Source: Vicia villosa (taxonomy: Eukaryota > Streptophyta > Magnoliopsida > Fabales > Fabaceae). Taken from it: a DNA stretch of 64,000 nucleotides. The stretch is taken from positions 237,275,823 through 237,339,822 of the forward strand of contig NC_081180.1 in NCBI RefSeq assembly GCF_029867415.1, read 5' to 3'. Every line of letters starts with the position of its first letter. The stretch's first letter is position 1. Below the pieces are notes generated by a model, which made no database searches, was not told the origin of the DNA, and saw only the letters and a list, made by a program, of their open reading frames with translations. A program made the position numbers and the translations under genes. Positions 45,691-60,472 of the stretch are shown here, in pieces.

Positions 45691-46611
45691 TACTTAAAAG
45701 TATTTATGTTTAATAGTTTTTTTAGTTAATAGTTTAACTATAAAAATATTTTATGCGAAATTTTAAATTAAAATTTGAGTTAATATTTTTCTCTAATTAT
45801 AAATATTTATTTGAATATGTTTTGACTAATACATCAATAAGAAAAAAAAAAAGTAACAATACAAATTTGCATGCAACCGTAATAATATGAAAAAATTCAC
45901 AAAGAATGACAATTTTTTTGGTAAGAAATTTATGACTCACGCATTTTCGAATGAATTCAAGTTTAAAATATCTGATTAACAAATTTGAAATTGTGGTGTA
46001 AGTTTTCAGAAAAAGACAATTTTTCTATTAATAAATTTGAAGGTACTAAACTTTATTTCACAAATTTGAAGAATAAATTTTGACCTTTCTAATTTCAAAT
46101 ATTAAATATTATTTCTTATTTAAAAATTATAATTTATAAATATTAAAATTTATTTAAATTAATACATAAATATAATAAATACAATATTAAAATTAAATCA
46201 TGAACCAATAATTTATACTCGTTTAATTTAATTAACACTTATCAGTTGAACTATTTCACACACTTGAAATTTTTATTTTTTTTATTCTAAACACAAAGTT
46301 GATTTTACATGCATAAAATTTTATCTATTAAATTAATTTAAATATATAGTTTTTAACTCCAAATAAAATTTTCACACTCAAATTATTATTTAACTTATTT
46401 TACTTAAAATCGATTTTACAAAATTAAATAATTCCAAAACTTGTTTTCTTCTAGAAATCCAAATACTCCCAGTATTCACATGCAAGTGTAAGACCTATTG
46501 GTTGGTTACCTTAACATACTGTCAACTCAGTAATTCCCATCCCTATCAATCATAGCTGGAAATTTCATCCTACAAAATTATGGACCACTATTTTCAGCCA
46601 TCGCAAATTTC

Positions 46612-46773
46612 CACATTCACGTATTTGACATTTTTTTGTCATTAGATCAAGATCAATCAGTTAAAATTTTAAGTCAAATATTTTTTATTTAATATAAAAT
46701 AAAAATCATATTTAACTATAAATCGTTTGATCTTGATCTAACGGTCGGAAAAATGTCAAATACGTAAATGCAT
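46612..46773. repeat. Small fold-back element (about 160 bp)
   Basis: The left end acattcacgtatttgacatt and the right end tgtcaaatacgtaaatgcat are inverted; the inverted match continues inward through gttagatcaagatcaa. No clear TSD. Confidence 0.65.
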
Positions 46774-48179
46774 AAAATTCTCTCATTTTTTCTTCTTCAT
46801 GTGCCCACTCTCTATCACAACCCTTAACTCAACCATACCACCTTTACCTCATTTTCTTCTAATATTATTTCTGTTTTTAGGACCATTAGATTTTTTTTAA
46901 CTAGGCAACAAAAGTGTTTGGTGTCATGGCCATGTCTTTGTCACACCTTTGTTGTATTTCAAAGATTCTTGATATCATTCAGAACAAGCAATTAGTCATG
47001 AACGTGTAGTTTTTTGGAGCAAGTTCCCATAAATTGAACAAACAAGAGGTTTTCTTCATATGATGTGGATCATACATTGGAAAAGTAGGTATAGTTGCTT
47101 TCATTGTTGCTGGTTTTTGATAAAATTGTTTGTTTCATAGTTCATCTACATATGGTTAAAATATCTCTATGCTTCTTTCTCTTTCATTGTAATGTAATTT
47201 GATGATTGAAGCTTATGGGCCATGGGCTTTAAAGTAGATAATACAAGAAAAAAGCTATAGCCCGTTATGGATGTACCAAACTTTACACCACTATGGTAAT
47301 TTAAATATGTGTTTGGTTTTGAAGAGAAAAAATTAATTTTATTGAATTGACTTTTAAAAGTGAGCTGAATTAAAGTCATTTATGTTAAAACATTTTTATA
47401 TAAGAGTCAGTTGAATAATAAATTTAAATGTAAATTTATATTCAAAAGTTTTTTACTTTTGATATAATTGTTTAATACCTCCATACAACCATCATTTAAT
47501 TGTTTGATGGAAATAGTCGACAACTCAATTGATAGTTATGCAGAGATATCAGGTGCAGGAATGCAGATTCAAACCCGCTACATCTCATTTATTCATCTTT
47601 AAAATATGAATTTCAGCGATTAAATTAATTAAACAAAAAAATTAGCTTTGACATAACAAAAGTTACATATTATAACTTTAAGCTAGAAGTTGTTCCGAAC
47701 AAGTCAAAGCTCTGATAAAATTGACCCAATCGAAGCCCTTACTAGATGATGTACAAGTGTACCTTTGCTATGGGACATCACATATGTGTATGAATCTCCT
47801 CTTTCTCTGTTAATATGTATTTAATAACCACTCGTAATTCATGTTGGGCTAAATGAGAACAGTTCTAATTATCTCATGTATAAAAGTGACTTTGACTCAC
47901 ACTCAAGTATTACTTTCATATATGTTTCTAATTTTGTATGGTTCCTCCTCTCTCAAATATTAATTTGAACGTTCAAGTATTATCCCTTCATATACTAATT
48001 AAAAACGAGTTGGATTAAAGTGATTTATATTTACACACATTTTTAAATAGAAATTGGATATAGTCCGCACATAACTTGAGACATTAATCTATCGAGTCAG
48101 AAAAAATCATAATAGACAATAAAACTCTTCTTCAAAAAATTTAACATAACTACTTGTTAACTACAAAAGCTCTCCCTCG
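46774..48179. other. AT-rich intergenic DNA
   Basis: No gene or recognised repeat seen. Confidence 0.4.
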
Positions 48180-48235
48180 AACTAAATACATTTTTTTTGG
48201 TAATATGGAGGGCCTAAGCCCGAGGAAAGAAAGAA

Positions 48236-49125
48236 CTAAACACAAACCAACCTAGGATACCAGACACCCTTAAGATCTTTATCAAAACTCTCAGCCAGCC
48301 AAGGAGGAACCTCATAGAACACGTCAAAACCACCACCCAACTCTTTCCCATGCAAGGCTAATCGATGAGCACACCCGTTAACCTCTCGGTACACATGATT
48401 AAATTCCACCTTCTCTAGCAGCGCCATCTCCATATGAATATGACGCGCCAAACTGCATCTAACCACCTGCTCATGATTGGAATTATTACAGATAGCAACA
48501 GCTTCTGTGGAATCCGAATCCACCAAAACGTTTTGAAAACCAAGCGCTCTAACCATCTTTAGCCCTTCAAGAATACCCCACAACTCAGCTCTCAAAGGGC
48601 TACTACACCCTACTCCTTTAGCAAAACCCCCACACCAACCACCAGCCTCATCCCGAATTAAACCACCACAACCAGATCCCTGCAGAGCTGAATAAGCACC
48701 ATCAACATTGAGTTTAACAAACTCACTTCTAGGAAGCTCCCATCTAAAACTCTTCTCAATTTTATTGTGTTTCATAATACTATTGTTACAATCTGCAACT
48801 TTATAATCTCTGATCTTGTTGTTAATACTCTCCTGCATATTGAATGGCCTCGTATAATTGTCCTCGTGAAGTTGCCTATTTCTCCACTCCCATATCGAAT
48901 GACACGCTGTAGCCCAATATTGACTCCAACTAACATCTTCATGCAACCCAGTGGTAAATCGCTCCTCCAAATTAAGATTAATCCAATTCTGCAAACCAAC
49001 ACTGAAGAAATCCCTACGCAATCTGACCGGAATAATATTCTTCCAAACATCATTAACCAGCCTACAGTAACGTAACGCATGCAAAGTGTCTTCTCTAACA
49101 TGCCCACATAGATTCTACTCTTCAG
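48236..49125 (-). pseudogene. LINE B ORF2 C-terminus: zf-RVT end and RNase H
   Basis: The open frame begins HALRYCRLVNDVWKNI, the end of the zf-RVT domain. Its LCGHVREDTLHA part lies just upstream behind a TAG near 49112. From about residue 125 comes a plant RNase H: KLNVDGAYSALQGSGCGGLIRD (D), LRAELWGILEGL (E), VLVDSDSTEAV (D), and near the end REVNGCAHRLAL where the usual AD is AH. It would remove RNA from the LINE hybrid. Separated from the rest of ORF2 by the Ty3 insertion. Confidence 0.85.
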
Positions 49126-49139
49126 ACTTTGCAAACACA

Positions 49140-49968
49140 GATTGGACAACTTGCCACTTTGATGAATGCCATGCAGCAAGCTCAAGGATCAAACCAACAA
49201 CGCTTGGATGAGCAATCCATTTTTCAAATAGAGTTGCTTTCTGAAAATGTTGATGATATTTGTACTGATTCGTTTGCAGATGATTTTCCATCATTGTCTG
49301 GTTTTGATGATGTTTACTCTTGTGATGTTTGTACTGACACTAATATTTGCTCTGTTTGTGCTGAAATTGAGCTTGCCTTGCAAAATGATATTCTTACTGC
49401 AGATGAGGTTGCAAATGAAGTTGTTCATGTAGATGAATCTCTCGACACCCCGGCTGCCCGGAACAAACCATCCATTGAACAACCACCTTCCCAAGAGCTG
49501 AAACCAATTCCTGAAAATCTTAAATATGCTTATTTAGAGATGAATGAAAAACTTCCGGTTATAATTTCTTCTAAACTTTATTTTGATCAAGAAAGTAAGT
49601 TTTTGCAGGTTTTGAAGAAGCATAAGAAAGGAATTGGATGGACCTTGGATGACATTTATGATATTAGTTCGTCCATGTGTGTGCATAGGATCTCACTTGA
49701 AGATGTAGCAAAAGTAGTGAGGCAGCCCCATAACCTTTGGTTCCTTGATGTCGTGAAAGATGAGAGCACCTTCACGTGTCCATTTGACACTTTTACTTTT
49801 AGAAGAACATTCTTTGATCCTGGAATAAAAGGCGAAGGAGCTAAACCACTTTTTAAAGACGATGAGCATTACCCAAAGCTACTCCATGAGAGCCCCACTT
49901 TGGAAGAAGAAAATGTAGAAGATATCTCTTTGGGAAAGGCAGCTTATGTGATCACTTATCCCCCTTGA
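49140..49968 (+). CDS. Internally deleted Athila-like gag-pol remnant, open frame
   Basis: An uninterrupted frame of about 275 residues. After a gag-like start (TQIGQLATLMNAMQQAQ) it has an acidic/cysteine-containing stretch, then Athila-type pre-RT sequence (ELKPIPENLKYAYLEMNE, KKHKKGIGWTLDDIYDIS). It then jumps to a short piece resembling the RT segment before the catalytic core (TFTCPFDTFTFRR) and ends in an unfamiliar tail with YVITYPP. No catalytic RT residues are present. It reads as a deletion derivative that stayed open; whether it is translated is unknown. The first codons before 49140 belong to the LINE junction. Confidence 0.65.
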
Positions 49969-50951
49969 CTACTCGGGTGTGTTCTTTCCTTTCTCTCACT
50001 CTTATTTTATATTAATGTTCTTTCATTGAGGACAATGTATGTCTTAAGTGTGGGGGAGAGAATCATTTATTTGTTTTGTTTTCTTTCAATTTTTTTTTGT
50101 TTTGTTTTTGTTTAATTTCAACCAATAAAAAATGCATCTTCTTGAAAGTTTTAGGCTATAGACTGATTTGAATCGAGTTTGCGGAGACGTGGGAAAAATT
50201 CACAAGATCGGTATCGTTCTAACACCGTAAGTCTCCTGCATATGGAAATCGATTTGAATTTTTTATTATGTTTTAGCCTTAAATTCTCATTCTCTGACAG
50301 CTCTTGAGTAGTTTATTTCAGCAGTCGGCACCATCTCTCACACACTTTACGCAGGAAGCCGATGAATATAAGTGAATGTTCCGAAAAGAAAAGAAAAAAA
50401 GAGAAAAGAAAAAGGTAATACACCTTCTAAGTTTGGTGATCCTCACCCGGTCACTTAACCCAACGGTTGTGTAATCTTCAAAAAAAAAAGTTTTCAAAAC
50501 TCTTTGTTAGTTGGTTCAGCGGTTTCTGGTGCTGAACTTGGTAGGGAGGATTACAGTCCGATCCCCCGCAACTACATCTGAGTAAGCAAAGGGTTATGCC
50601 ATGCAAGTACCAGAACCCCGTGCAAAAGGATCAGAGTCACTAACCGGTCGTCCTGCTATAAGTGTGTGGAGATAACGGGCTTAATGTGATTGCGCTTGAA
50701 TGAAAAAGAGCAAAAAGGATGAGTAAGTTAGGCTATGGTATAATAATATGATTTGAATTGGTTTGTGTATTTAGGAGGCTTATGTCTGCATATCTGTGGT
50801 TAGTGTTCTTACGATGTCCTTAGTGTGCAAGATTAGTACCTGTCGATGCAAACTTACCGGAAGAAGATTGGTAGCCTAGGATGAGTAACTGTTGATGTAT
50901 TTCTGCTTTCTTTGTTTTGTTTTTCATTTTGCTCGGAGTGCAAAAGTTCAA

Positions 50952-50964
50952 GTGTGGGGGAATT
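50952..50964 (+). other. Polypurine tract of the Athila-like element
   Basis: GTGTGGGGGAATT directly before the LTR start TGATCAG. Confidence 0.65.
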
Positions 50965-52059
50965 TGATCAGTGCATTTTGATGCACATTCCTCTACGGTT
51001 GTACTTATACATTTCCATGGTTTGCTTGTCTTATTTTTGTATTTTATAATGTTTTTATATTTTAAATTATTTTTATTGTTATTTGATTTTCGTATTTATT
51101 TTTCAGCTTTAGTAGTCTGCACGGAAACGATCATAACTGGAGTTCCGAGAGTCCGATTGAGGCGTTCTAATAATCGACGGAAAGCTAAGAAAAAGAGCTA
51201 CAACTTTTATGTTGGAGTCAAAGTCAGAACCGGAACCTATATTTCCCAGAATTGCGTTTAAAGCTGCAGCACTATTTAATTTTCAGTTTTTGGGTCGTTT
51301 AGTAGTGTGTCTGGTTTTGTCATTCGACCCAGTTGGGTCATAAACGTTTTTTGGCTGATTCCTAATAGGTCTAGCAGCCGTGTTACTGTTTATCACGTTT
51401 TACTATTCACAATTTTGTTTCCACTCTTTTGCTCTGTACGCTTGAATGGAGAACTAAACATCCAGAGTCGATCTACTGTAATCGAATTCCAAAAGCTTTG
51501 AGGTTTTTATTTTATCAATTCAATTTCGTTTCTCTTTCAATTATATTCTATGAATTTGCATTTGCTTAATCTGTTATTTCGTGGAATATTTTGATTAATT
51601 TCGTATGATTGTATTCCTAACTGTTAATCGTTGTTTACGTCGCTTCGTCGTTAAATTGCGTTTCTATATCGTGTTTGCTTAATTCGCGATTGTATTAATT
51701 CGTTTGCTTAATTCGGAATAGGAATCCAATCTGTTTAATATCTTTTGTGCTTGTTAATTGATATTGAAATCGAATAGAGATCGAAGCCGCTTAGGGAATT
51801 GGTAAGGTAGAAACCCATGATAAGCCGGAACCGAAAAACAGTAGATTGGCTTAATTTTATAATCACTTTTTCAAAACAACTTATTTCATTAATCGCTTTT
51901 GATAATCATTTTTTCTATAATTCGAACCTAAACCAACCCCCCTAAATCGATTTACCTTTGGTTAATAATCAACGAGAATCCTTGTGATACGATACGCGAG
52001 TCACTTGTCGCTTTCTACGGTTTTATTCAAAACTACTCGTTTTTGATCCGTGCGCGACA
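50965..52059 (+). repeat. 3' LTR of the Athila-like element (about 1.1 kb)
   Basis: Begins TGATCAGTGCATTTTGATGC after the purine tract; the CA end is inferred from where LINE coding sequence resumes. No second LTR to confirm it. Confidence 0.65.
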
Positions 52060-55000
52060 GCGGATCACTGACAGACATAGAACCATTCTCAAGCATAGCA
52101 ATCTCAAACTTATCTTCCCCAGCATCAGTAACCGGAGGATGAATAGCAGCAATATGTAATTTTATATCATCAGGGAGCCAAGAAATAAGCTCCCAATTCC
52201 AGCCACCAGTCACTCCAATAAGATCACAAACATGGACATCTGCGATATCATTCGGGATAAGCACATCTCTCTCCCCGATGCAAACACCTCTACTCACCCA
52301 ACAATCGCTCCACGCATGAGTTTTAACACCATTACCAATAACCCAGCCACCTGATTTCAGCAAGGATGGAGAAGTTTTTGCGATAGCCTTCCAAAGATTA
52401 GAATCGGTTTCTTAGCATGGAAACCAATAGAGCTCTCAGTCACCTTATACTTTCCCTTCAGCACTCTACACCATAGATCTTCTTCTCCATTCATAAGTTT
52501 ACCACCCAACTTCATGATACAAGCTTGGTTCATCAAATCAAGTTTCCTCAAATCTAACCCTCCATACTCCTTACTAGTAGAAACTTGCTTCCAGTTAATA
52601 GCATGATACTTCCGATGCAGGTTAGTATCCCCCCAAATGAAAGAACGCTGCATCTTATGGATATCTTTAATATTGGATTTCAGAAGCATGTTGGTCATCA
52701 TGGGATATATCGGAATAACCTCCATAACACTTTTGGTAAGAGTAATACGACCAGTAAAGGATAAATGTCTGGCTTTCCAACTCGTAAGCTTCTTCGCAAT
52801 CTGCTCAGTAATATAACTAAAGTCACTTCTACGCAGAGCCTTCCCTTTCAACGGAACACCAAGATACTTGCCAAGGCACTGAGTTTCCTTAACACCTGAG
52901 CTGGAGCACAACTTCAACCTTAACCTTCTGGCCACATTATTGGAAAACAAAATGTTCGACTTCTCATAATTAATTTCTTGACCTGACATAGAGCAGAATT
53001 TGTCCAAGGTTCTTTTGATACAGTCCATTTGAGCCTCCTTAGCTTCCCCGAAAATAAGCAAATCATCAGCAAACATTAAATGAGTTATGTCAATCCCATG
53101 CACACCTACACGAAAAGGCTTCCAATTCTTACTAGCCACCTCATGTTCAATAAGATGTGAAAGCTTATCCATACATAAGACAAAAAGATAAGGAGAAATA
53201 GGGTCTCCTTGGCGAATACCCCGTTGAGGACGAAAGAATTCATTCCGGTTGCCATTCCAATTCACATTAGTTTCTAAACTAGTAACTCCATGCATGACGA
53301 GATTAATAAGTTTCTTAGGCAGATGAATCTCTTCTAAAATTCTCCAGATAAACTCCCAGTTTAGTTTGTCATAAGCCTTAGACAAATCAATCTTAATTGC
53401 AAAGAAACCTTTCTTCCCTTTCTTATGACTCATACTATGAATTACTTCATTAGTAATAATAATATTTTCATGAATAGCTCTGCTCGGAACAAATCCGGTC
53501 TGATAAGGAGACACTAAGTGAGGCATAAATGGCTTCAAACGGCCAACCAGAATTTTAGTAATAATCTTATAAAGGGAATTACATAACGAAATGGGTCTGA
53601 ATTGAGCTATTCTTTGAGGCTGATCCACTTTAGGAATGAGGCAAATATCTGTCTTATTAATTTCAGAGATTGTACTTGGGTTGTGCCAAGTATTAATAAC
53701 GAAATCACAAATCCCACCACCAACCACATCCCAAGCCTTTTGATAAAATCCGTCAGGACCAGGGGCCTTCCAAGGTTTCATCGAGAACAAAGCTTTTCTC
53801 ACTTCCTCTGTATCGATATCTTTTCCCAGCTGCATAAAAGAATCACTGCTCAAGGCTGGGAAGCTGACATGGGACTGCTCCCAGTTGCACCACTAGCTAG
53901 GGCTCTGAAACAAATTTTTATAATAATCAGTAACATGCTTCCTCAAAGAATTTGGATCAGACATCCACTCCCCATCCTCATTCTTCAACATACAAATCTT
54001 ATTTCTCTTCCTTCTAGAGATAGTGTGCATATGGTAGAATTTAGTATTTCTATCACCCTCTACTAGCCATCTTGCTCTAGACCTTTGATGCCACATAAGC
54101 TCCTTCTGGTTTAGAATATTGCTAAGCTGCTTTTGAAGACTAACCTCCAATCTCCGCATACCTCCTATGTTATCATGCAGCTGAATACACCGTTGGATTC
54201 CTCCAAGTCTCTTCATAATAGAATTCTTGGTTCTCTTAATAATGTCAAATGATTCAAACTTCCATTTGTCAATACCATCAACAACATTCTTCAAATTCCC
54301 CACCACACTAGTATCATCATTCCAAACATCTTTGAGCATAGTATTATAAGAGTCATATGTAAGCCATGCATTTTCGAAACGGAAAGGTTTCTCAAACCAA
54401 GGACATTTATCCTCCTTAAAATTAATAAGAATGGGGTGATGGTCAGAAACTCCACTCTAGGCAAAACAACAACAAAAGCATCAGGGAATAGCAGCCTCCA
54501 CTCATCATTGCTAACCGCACGATCCAACTTTTCATAAATACGTTGACCACCACGGAATATAGGCCCTCTCCAAGTGAACACCGAACCTCTAGCCTCCACG
54601 TCATTAACACAGCACATGTCCATTCTGTCGCGAAATCTCTTACATCTACTCATAGAAGGCAAGGCACCACCTCTTTTATCACTCATATACGCAATATCAT
54701 TCAAGTCTCCAGCAAGCAGCCACGGATTTCCCATATTTTTCGCAATATCCGTCAATTCATCCCACAAAACCTTTTTGCTATGCTCATAAGGTCTGGCATA
54801 AACAGCAGTAAAATTCCACACCAAATTATTTTCCTCCTTTATTCTCACATGAATGAATTGCTCATTTTTCTGACACACCTGCACATTTATCTCATTAGAC
54901 TTCCAACCCATGACGATACCTCCAGCAAAACCAATATTATTACTACTCTCTATGATATCATAGCCCAGCTTACTAAGAGCATTACTGGGCAAGGAAGGAT

Positions 55001-55133
55001 TACATCTGGTTTCAACAACTATAAACATAGCAGGCTTATATTTGTTCACATAATTCTTACAGTACCGATAGAATGCGCTACTAGCTGCACCCCGACAGTT
55101 CCACACAAAAATCTTGTTGTTTGACAACATCAT
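52060..55133 (-). pseudogene. LINE B ORF2: endonuclease, RT and start of zf-RVT, broken
   Basis: Start set at the ATG pair at 55133-55128 (MMLSNNKIFVWNCRGA), 44 nt after the ORF1 stop. Endonuclease (APE type): NCRGA, VETR, AGDLND; the final SDHHP is present at 54433-54447 but in another frame, so a frameshift lies near 54450. The linker runs to an in-frame TAG at 53893-53895. RT motifs: PGPDGFYQKAWD, FRPISLCNSLYKI, FAIKIDLSKAYDKLNW, GIRQGDPISPYLF and an intact FADD box (53062-53073). A second frameshift near 52405 precedes WVIGNGVKTHAWSDCW. The frame ends at the Ty3 junction. The family role is target-primed reverse transcription. Confidence 0.88.
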
Positions 55134-55177
55134 TAAACAAATAAAAAGGAGAAAGTGCACCAAGACACTCAAAAGAA

Positions 55178-56992
55178 TCACAAGGTTTCACAAACTATCT
55201 CCTCCACCTCCTCTTCCTCGACTTTGTTCCCACCACTGGTCCCCTTGTCTTCCTCTAATATCTCCATATTATGGCTCTTAATACCAAACATGAAGCTATT
55301 AGTATTCTTAGGCTTAGCACTAATATCTGGAGGTTCTTCAATGTTAGTAATTTCTTTACCACGCTTTATGGCTAATTGAGAATCACCACCACTTTTATTA
55401 ATTAAATTAAAAGTTTCAAAGGATGTGGAATGCATATTATGGTCAATATGAAACTTGTCCAATAAACTTCCAACACCAGATGTACTAATCCCACCACTTT
55501 TATCCTTATAATGAATACCTCCACGTGTTGTTAGATTAGTAGGTTTCTTTTTCTCAATCACTTGTTGCTGTCTCCTACCCCCACTACCAATAATAGGGGC
55601 TGCTTTTTCCTGTCCCACCTCATTATTATGTTCCCCAATCAATTCCAGCCACTTCCTCGTATCATTCATATTGCTAATGACCAAACCATTAAAGACGCCA
55701 ATTTCCTCCACTACATGCCCGCCAGCTGTCCCATTAATACCTACCTTTTTCATTTGATTTTGTCCACTCCTAATATGGAAATTAGATATGGGATTTTCCA
55801 TATTCTCCCTATTATTAATATTATCCACATTAATCTCTTCATTATTACACATGATATCCTCTTCATTACTTTCCAAAGCAAGAAAGCGAGATCCACCGAT
55901 TGCGCCTTTGGGATTAGTTTTCACCGTCGTAGCACTCCGCCGTCCTTCCACCACCTTCTTCTCTCTTCGCTGTTTTTGGACCACCTTCCAGGGACCATTC
56001 ACATCTAAATTTCCACCAATCAGATCACTTCCATCCCCTAATTGACGATTCTCTATTCTACCATTACCAGCGCTAACCACCACCTCTTTTTCCTTCCCAG
56101 TATTCTTCAAAGGACACCCTTCTTTATAATGACCGTATTTACCACAAGCCAGGCATAAAAGATGGAGACCTTCATACTCTATTTTATAGCAGCTACCACC
56201 AATCTTGAACATTCCCAACAAAGGCTTGGACAAATTAACAACAACACATATTCTTGCATATTTTCCTCTTTCCTGCTTGGTGGTAGTCTTATCAATTTTG
56301 ATCGTGCGCCCTATACGATTTCCAAATCCAGTTAAAGCTTTTGGACTGTAATACTCAATTGGCAACCCAACAACTCTCACCCAAACAGCAACTTCGTCAA
56401 TCGTATCACTATCAGGTTGGAAATTTGGTTTCCAATCTTTCACAGCGAGGTAATGGTCATAAATGAACCAAGGACCGTTAGCCATAGCCGCCTTCTTATC
56501 GTCCTCGTGAGAAAAGGCTACAAGGAAGTAGTCATTACTCAAATCAATAATGCTGATCACTCCTTTTCGCACCCACATTTGATTGAGTCTGTTCTCAAGA
56601 GCTTTGTATCCTATCCTCCTCCCCAACAACTTAACAATCACTCCCCTCCTCCAAGGTCTCTGCATCCTCTCTTCCTCCTCCGCAGAAAAACTAAACCTAG
56701 GACATTCATATCCTCCGATCCACTCCTCTTCTATAATGATATCCCCAGCAGTATCCTCCATTATTCCATCACCCTCTTCTTCAAGCACCACATCATCTAA
56801 CGTCTCTTTCCTCCCCTGCCCAGTAATAATATCTCGAAAAGAGATATTTGGCCCACTGCCCGTGTCTTCCAACCTTACTCCATTCACCTCATTACAATCA
56901 TTGACTTTTTTTGTGCTTCGCTCCTGTAGATCCAATTCTGCAGTGCTCTTCCCAACCTCCGCCGGCGATTTGACAAACCCTAACAGAGACAT
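55178..56992 (-). CDS. LINE B ORF1: DUF4283 / zinc-knuckle RNA-binding protein
   Basis: An intact 604-residue frame from ATG 56992. An acidic N-terminus leads to a DUF4283 domain at about residues 105-260 (WRRGVIVKLLGRRIGYKAL, DYFLVAFSHEDDKKAAMANG, WVRVVGLPIEYYS). A zinc knuckle CX2CX4HX4C follows at 280-293 (CLACGKYGHYKEGC). The rest is a low-complexity polar tail ending VEEIVCETL. In plant L1 LINEs this protein binds the element's RNA in the ribonucleoprotein. It overlaps nothing and is 44 nt from ORF2. No lesion seen, unlike ORF2. Confidence 0.88.
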   Translation of the reverse strand: MSLLGFVKSPAEVGKSTAELDLQERSTKKVNDCNEVNGVRLEDTGSGPNISFRDIITGQGRKETLDDVVLEEEGDGIMEDTAGDIIIEEEWIGGYECPRFSFSAEEEERMQRPWRRGVIVKLLGRRIGYKALENRLNQMWVRKGVISIIDLSNDYFLVAFSHEDDKKAAMANGPWFIYDHYLAVKDWKPNFQPDSDTIDEVAVWVRVVGLPIEYYSPKALTGFGNRIGRTIKIDKTTTKQERGKYARICVVVNLSKPLLGMFKIGGSCYKIEYEGLHLLCLACGKYGHYKEGCPLKNTGKEKEVVVSAGNGRIENRQLGDGSDLIGGNLDVNGPWKVVQKQRREKKVVEGRRSATTVKTNPKGAIGGSRFLALESNEEDIMCNNEEINVDNINNRENMENPISNFHIRSGQNQMKKVGINGTAGGHVVEEIGVFNGLVISNMNDTRKWLELIGEHNNEVGQEKAAPIIGSGGRRQQQVIEKKKPTNLTTRGGIHYKDKSGGISTSGVGSLLDKFHIDHNMHSTSFETFNLINKSGGDSQLAIKRGKEITNIEEPPDISAKPKNTNSFMFGIKSHNMEILEEDKGTSGGNKVEEEEVEEIVCETL

Positions 56993-57029
56993 ATTAGTGT
57001 TGCTTATCCTGTTTTTTTAACTAAATACA

Positions 57030-60111
<3,082 letters not shown>

Positions 60112-60472
60112 TAGGGGTGATAAACGGGGGCATGCCCGCCTCGTTTAGGCCTGCTCCGCAAAGTCCATATAAAAACGAGGCTGGGCGGAGCATGCTTTGT
60201 TGAGATTGCGAGCTTAAAACCTTGTGTGTCTTGCAAAAAAATAAATGTGGAACGGGGCTTACCCGCGGGCATTGCACCTTTTAAATTTTAAAGTGCAAAT
60301 TTTCATGTTAATGCTCATGCCCGCAAAATCTTGCAAAAAAAAAATGAGGCGGAGCGGAGCGGACATATTATATATTATAACGTGTATGCCTAAAACTTTG
60401 ACTCATTCTATAAAAAAAAAAAAAAGGATAAAACGGATATGTCAACACACCTGGCTCATTGTGCCACCCCTT
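60112..60472. mobile_element. Possible hAT-type MITE
   Basis: The left end TAGGGGTGATAAACGGGG and the right end ...GTGCCACCCCTT are inverted over about 9 bases, with GC-rich subterminal motifs (gcccgc, ggcggagcgg). A TSD is not clear. Confidence 0.4.

Larger units (their letters stand above)
49140..52059 (+). mobile_element. 5'-deleted Athila-like Ty3/gypsy element inserted in LINE B
   Basis: Internal sequence from about 49140, a coding frame to 49968, a non-coding region with two GTGTGGGGGA purine tracts (near 50050 and 50952), and a single LTR starting TGATCAGTGCATTTTG at 50965. The LTR end is set at ...GTGCGCGACA (52059), after which LINE B coding sequence resumes. No 5' LTR or gag. The left junction also lacks an estimated 60 or so codons of the LINE, so one deletion probably removed both. 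Confidence 0.75.
48191..57018 (-). mobile_element. Nearly full-length L1-type LINE (LINE B) with Athila-like insertion
   Basis: TSD AACTAAATACA at 48180-48190 and 57019-57029. The 3' poly(A) shows as eight T from 48191. In transcription order it holds ORF1 (56992-55178), ORF2 endonuclease (55133-54440), linker, RT (53853-52400), zf-RVT, then a Ty3 insertion (49140-52059), and the RNase H tail (49120-48236). The 5' UTR is only about 26 nt, so a slight 5' truncation is likely. LINE sequence alone is about 5.9 kb. Confidence 0.9.

Noticed and set aside
54543..55124. 193-aa plus-strand frame opposite the LINE B endonuclease
   Set aside because: It is the antisense shadow of ORF2; the minus-strand frame has clear endonuclease motifs.
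56583..57020. 145-aa plus-strand frame opposite LINE B ORF1
   Set aside because: Antisense shadow of the DUF4283 region.
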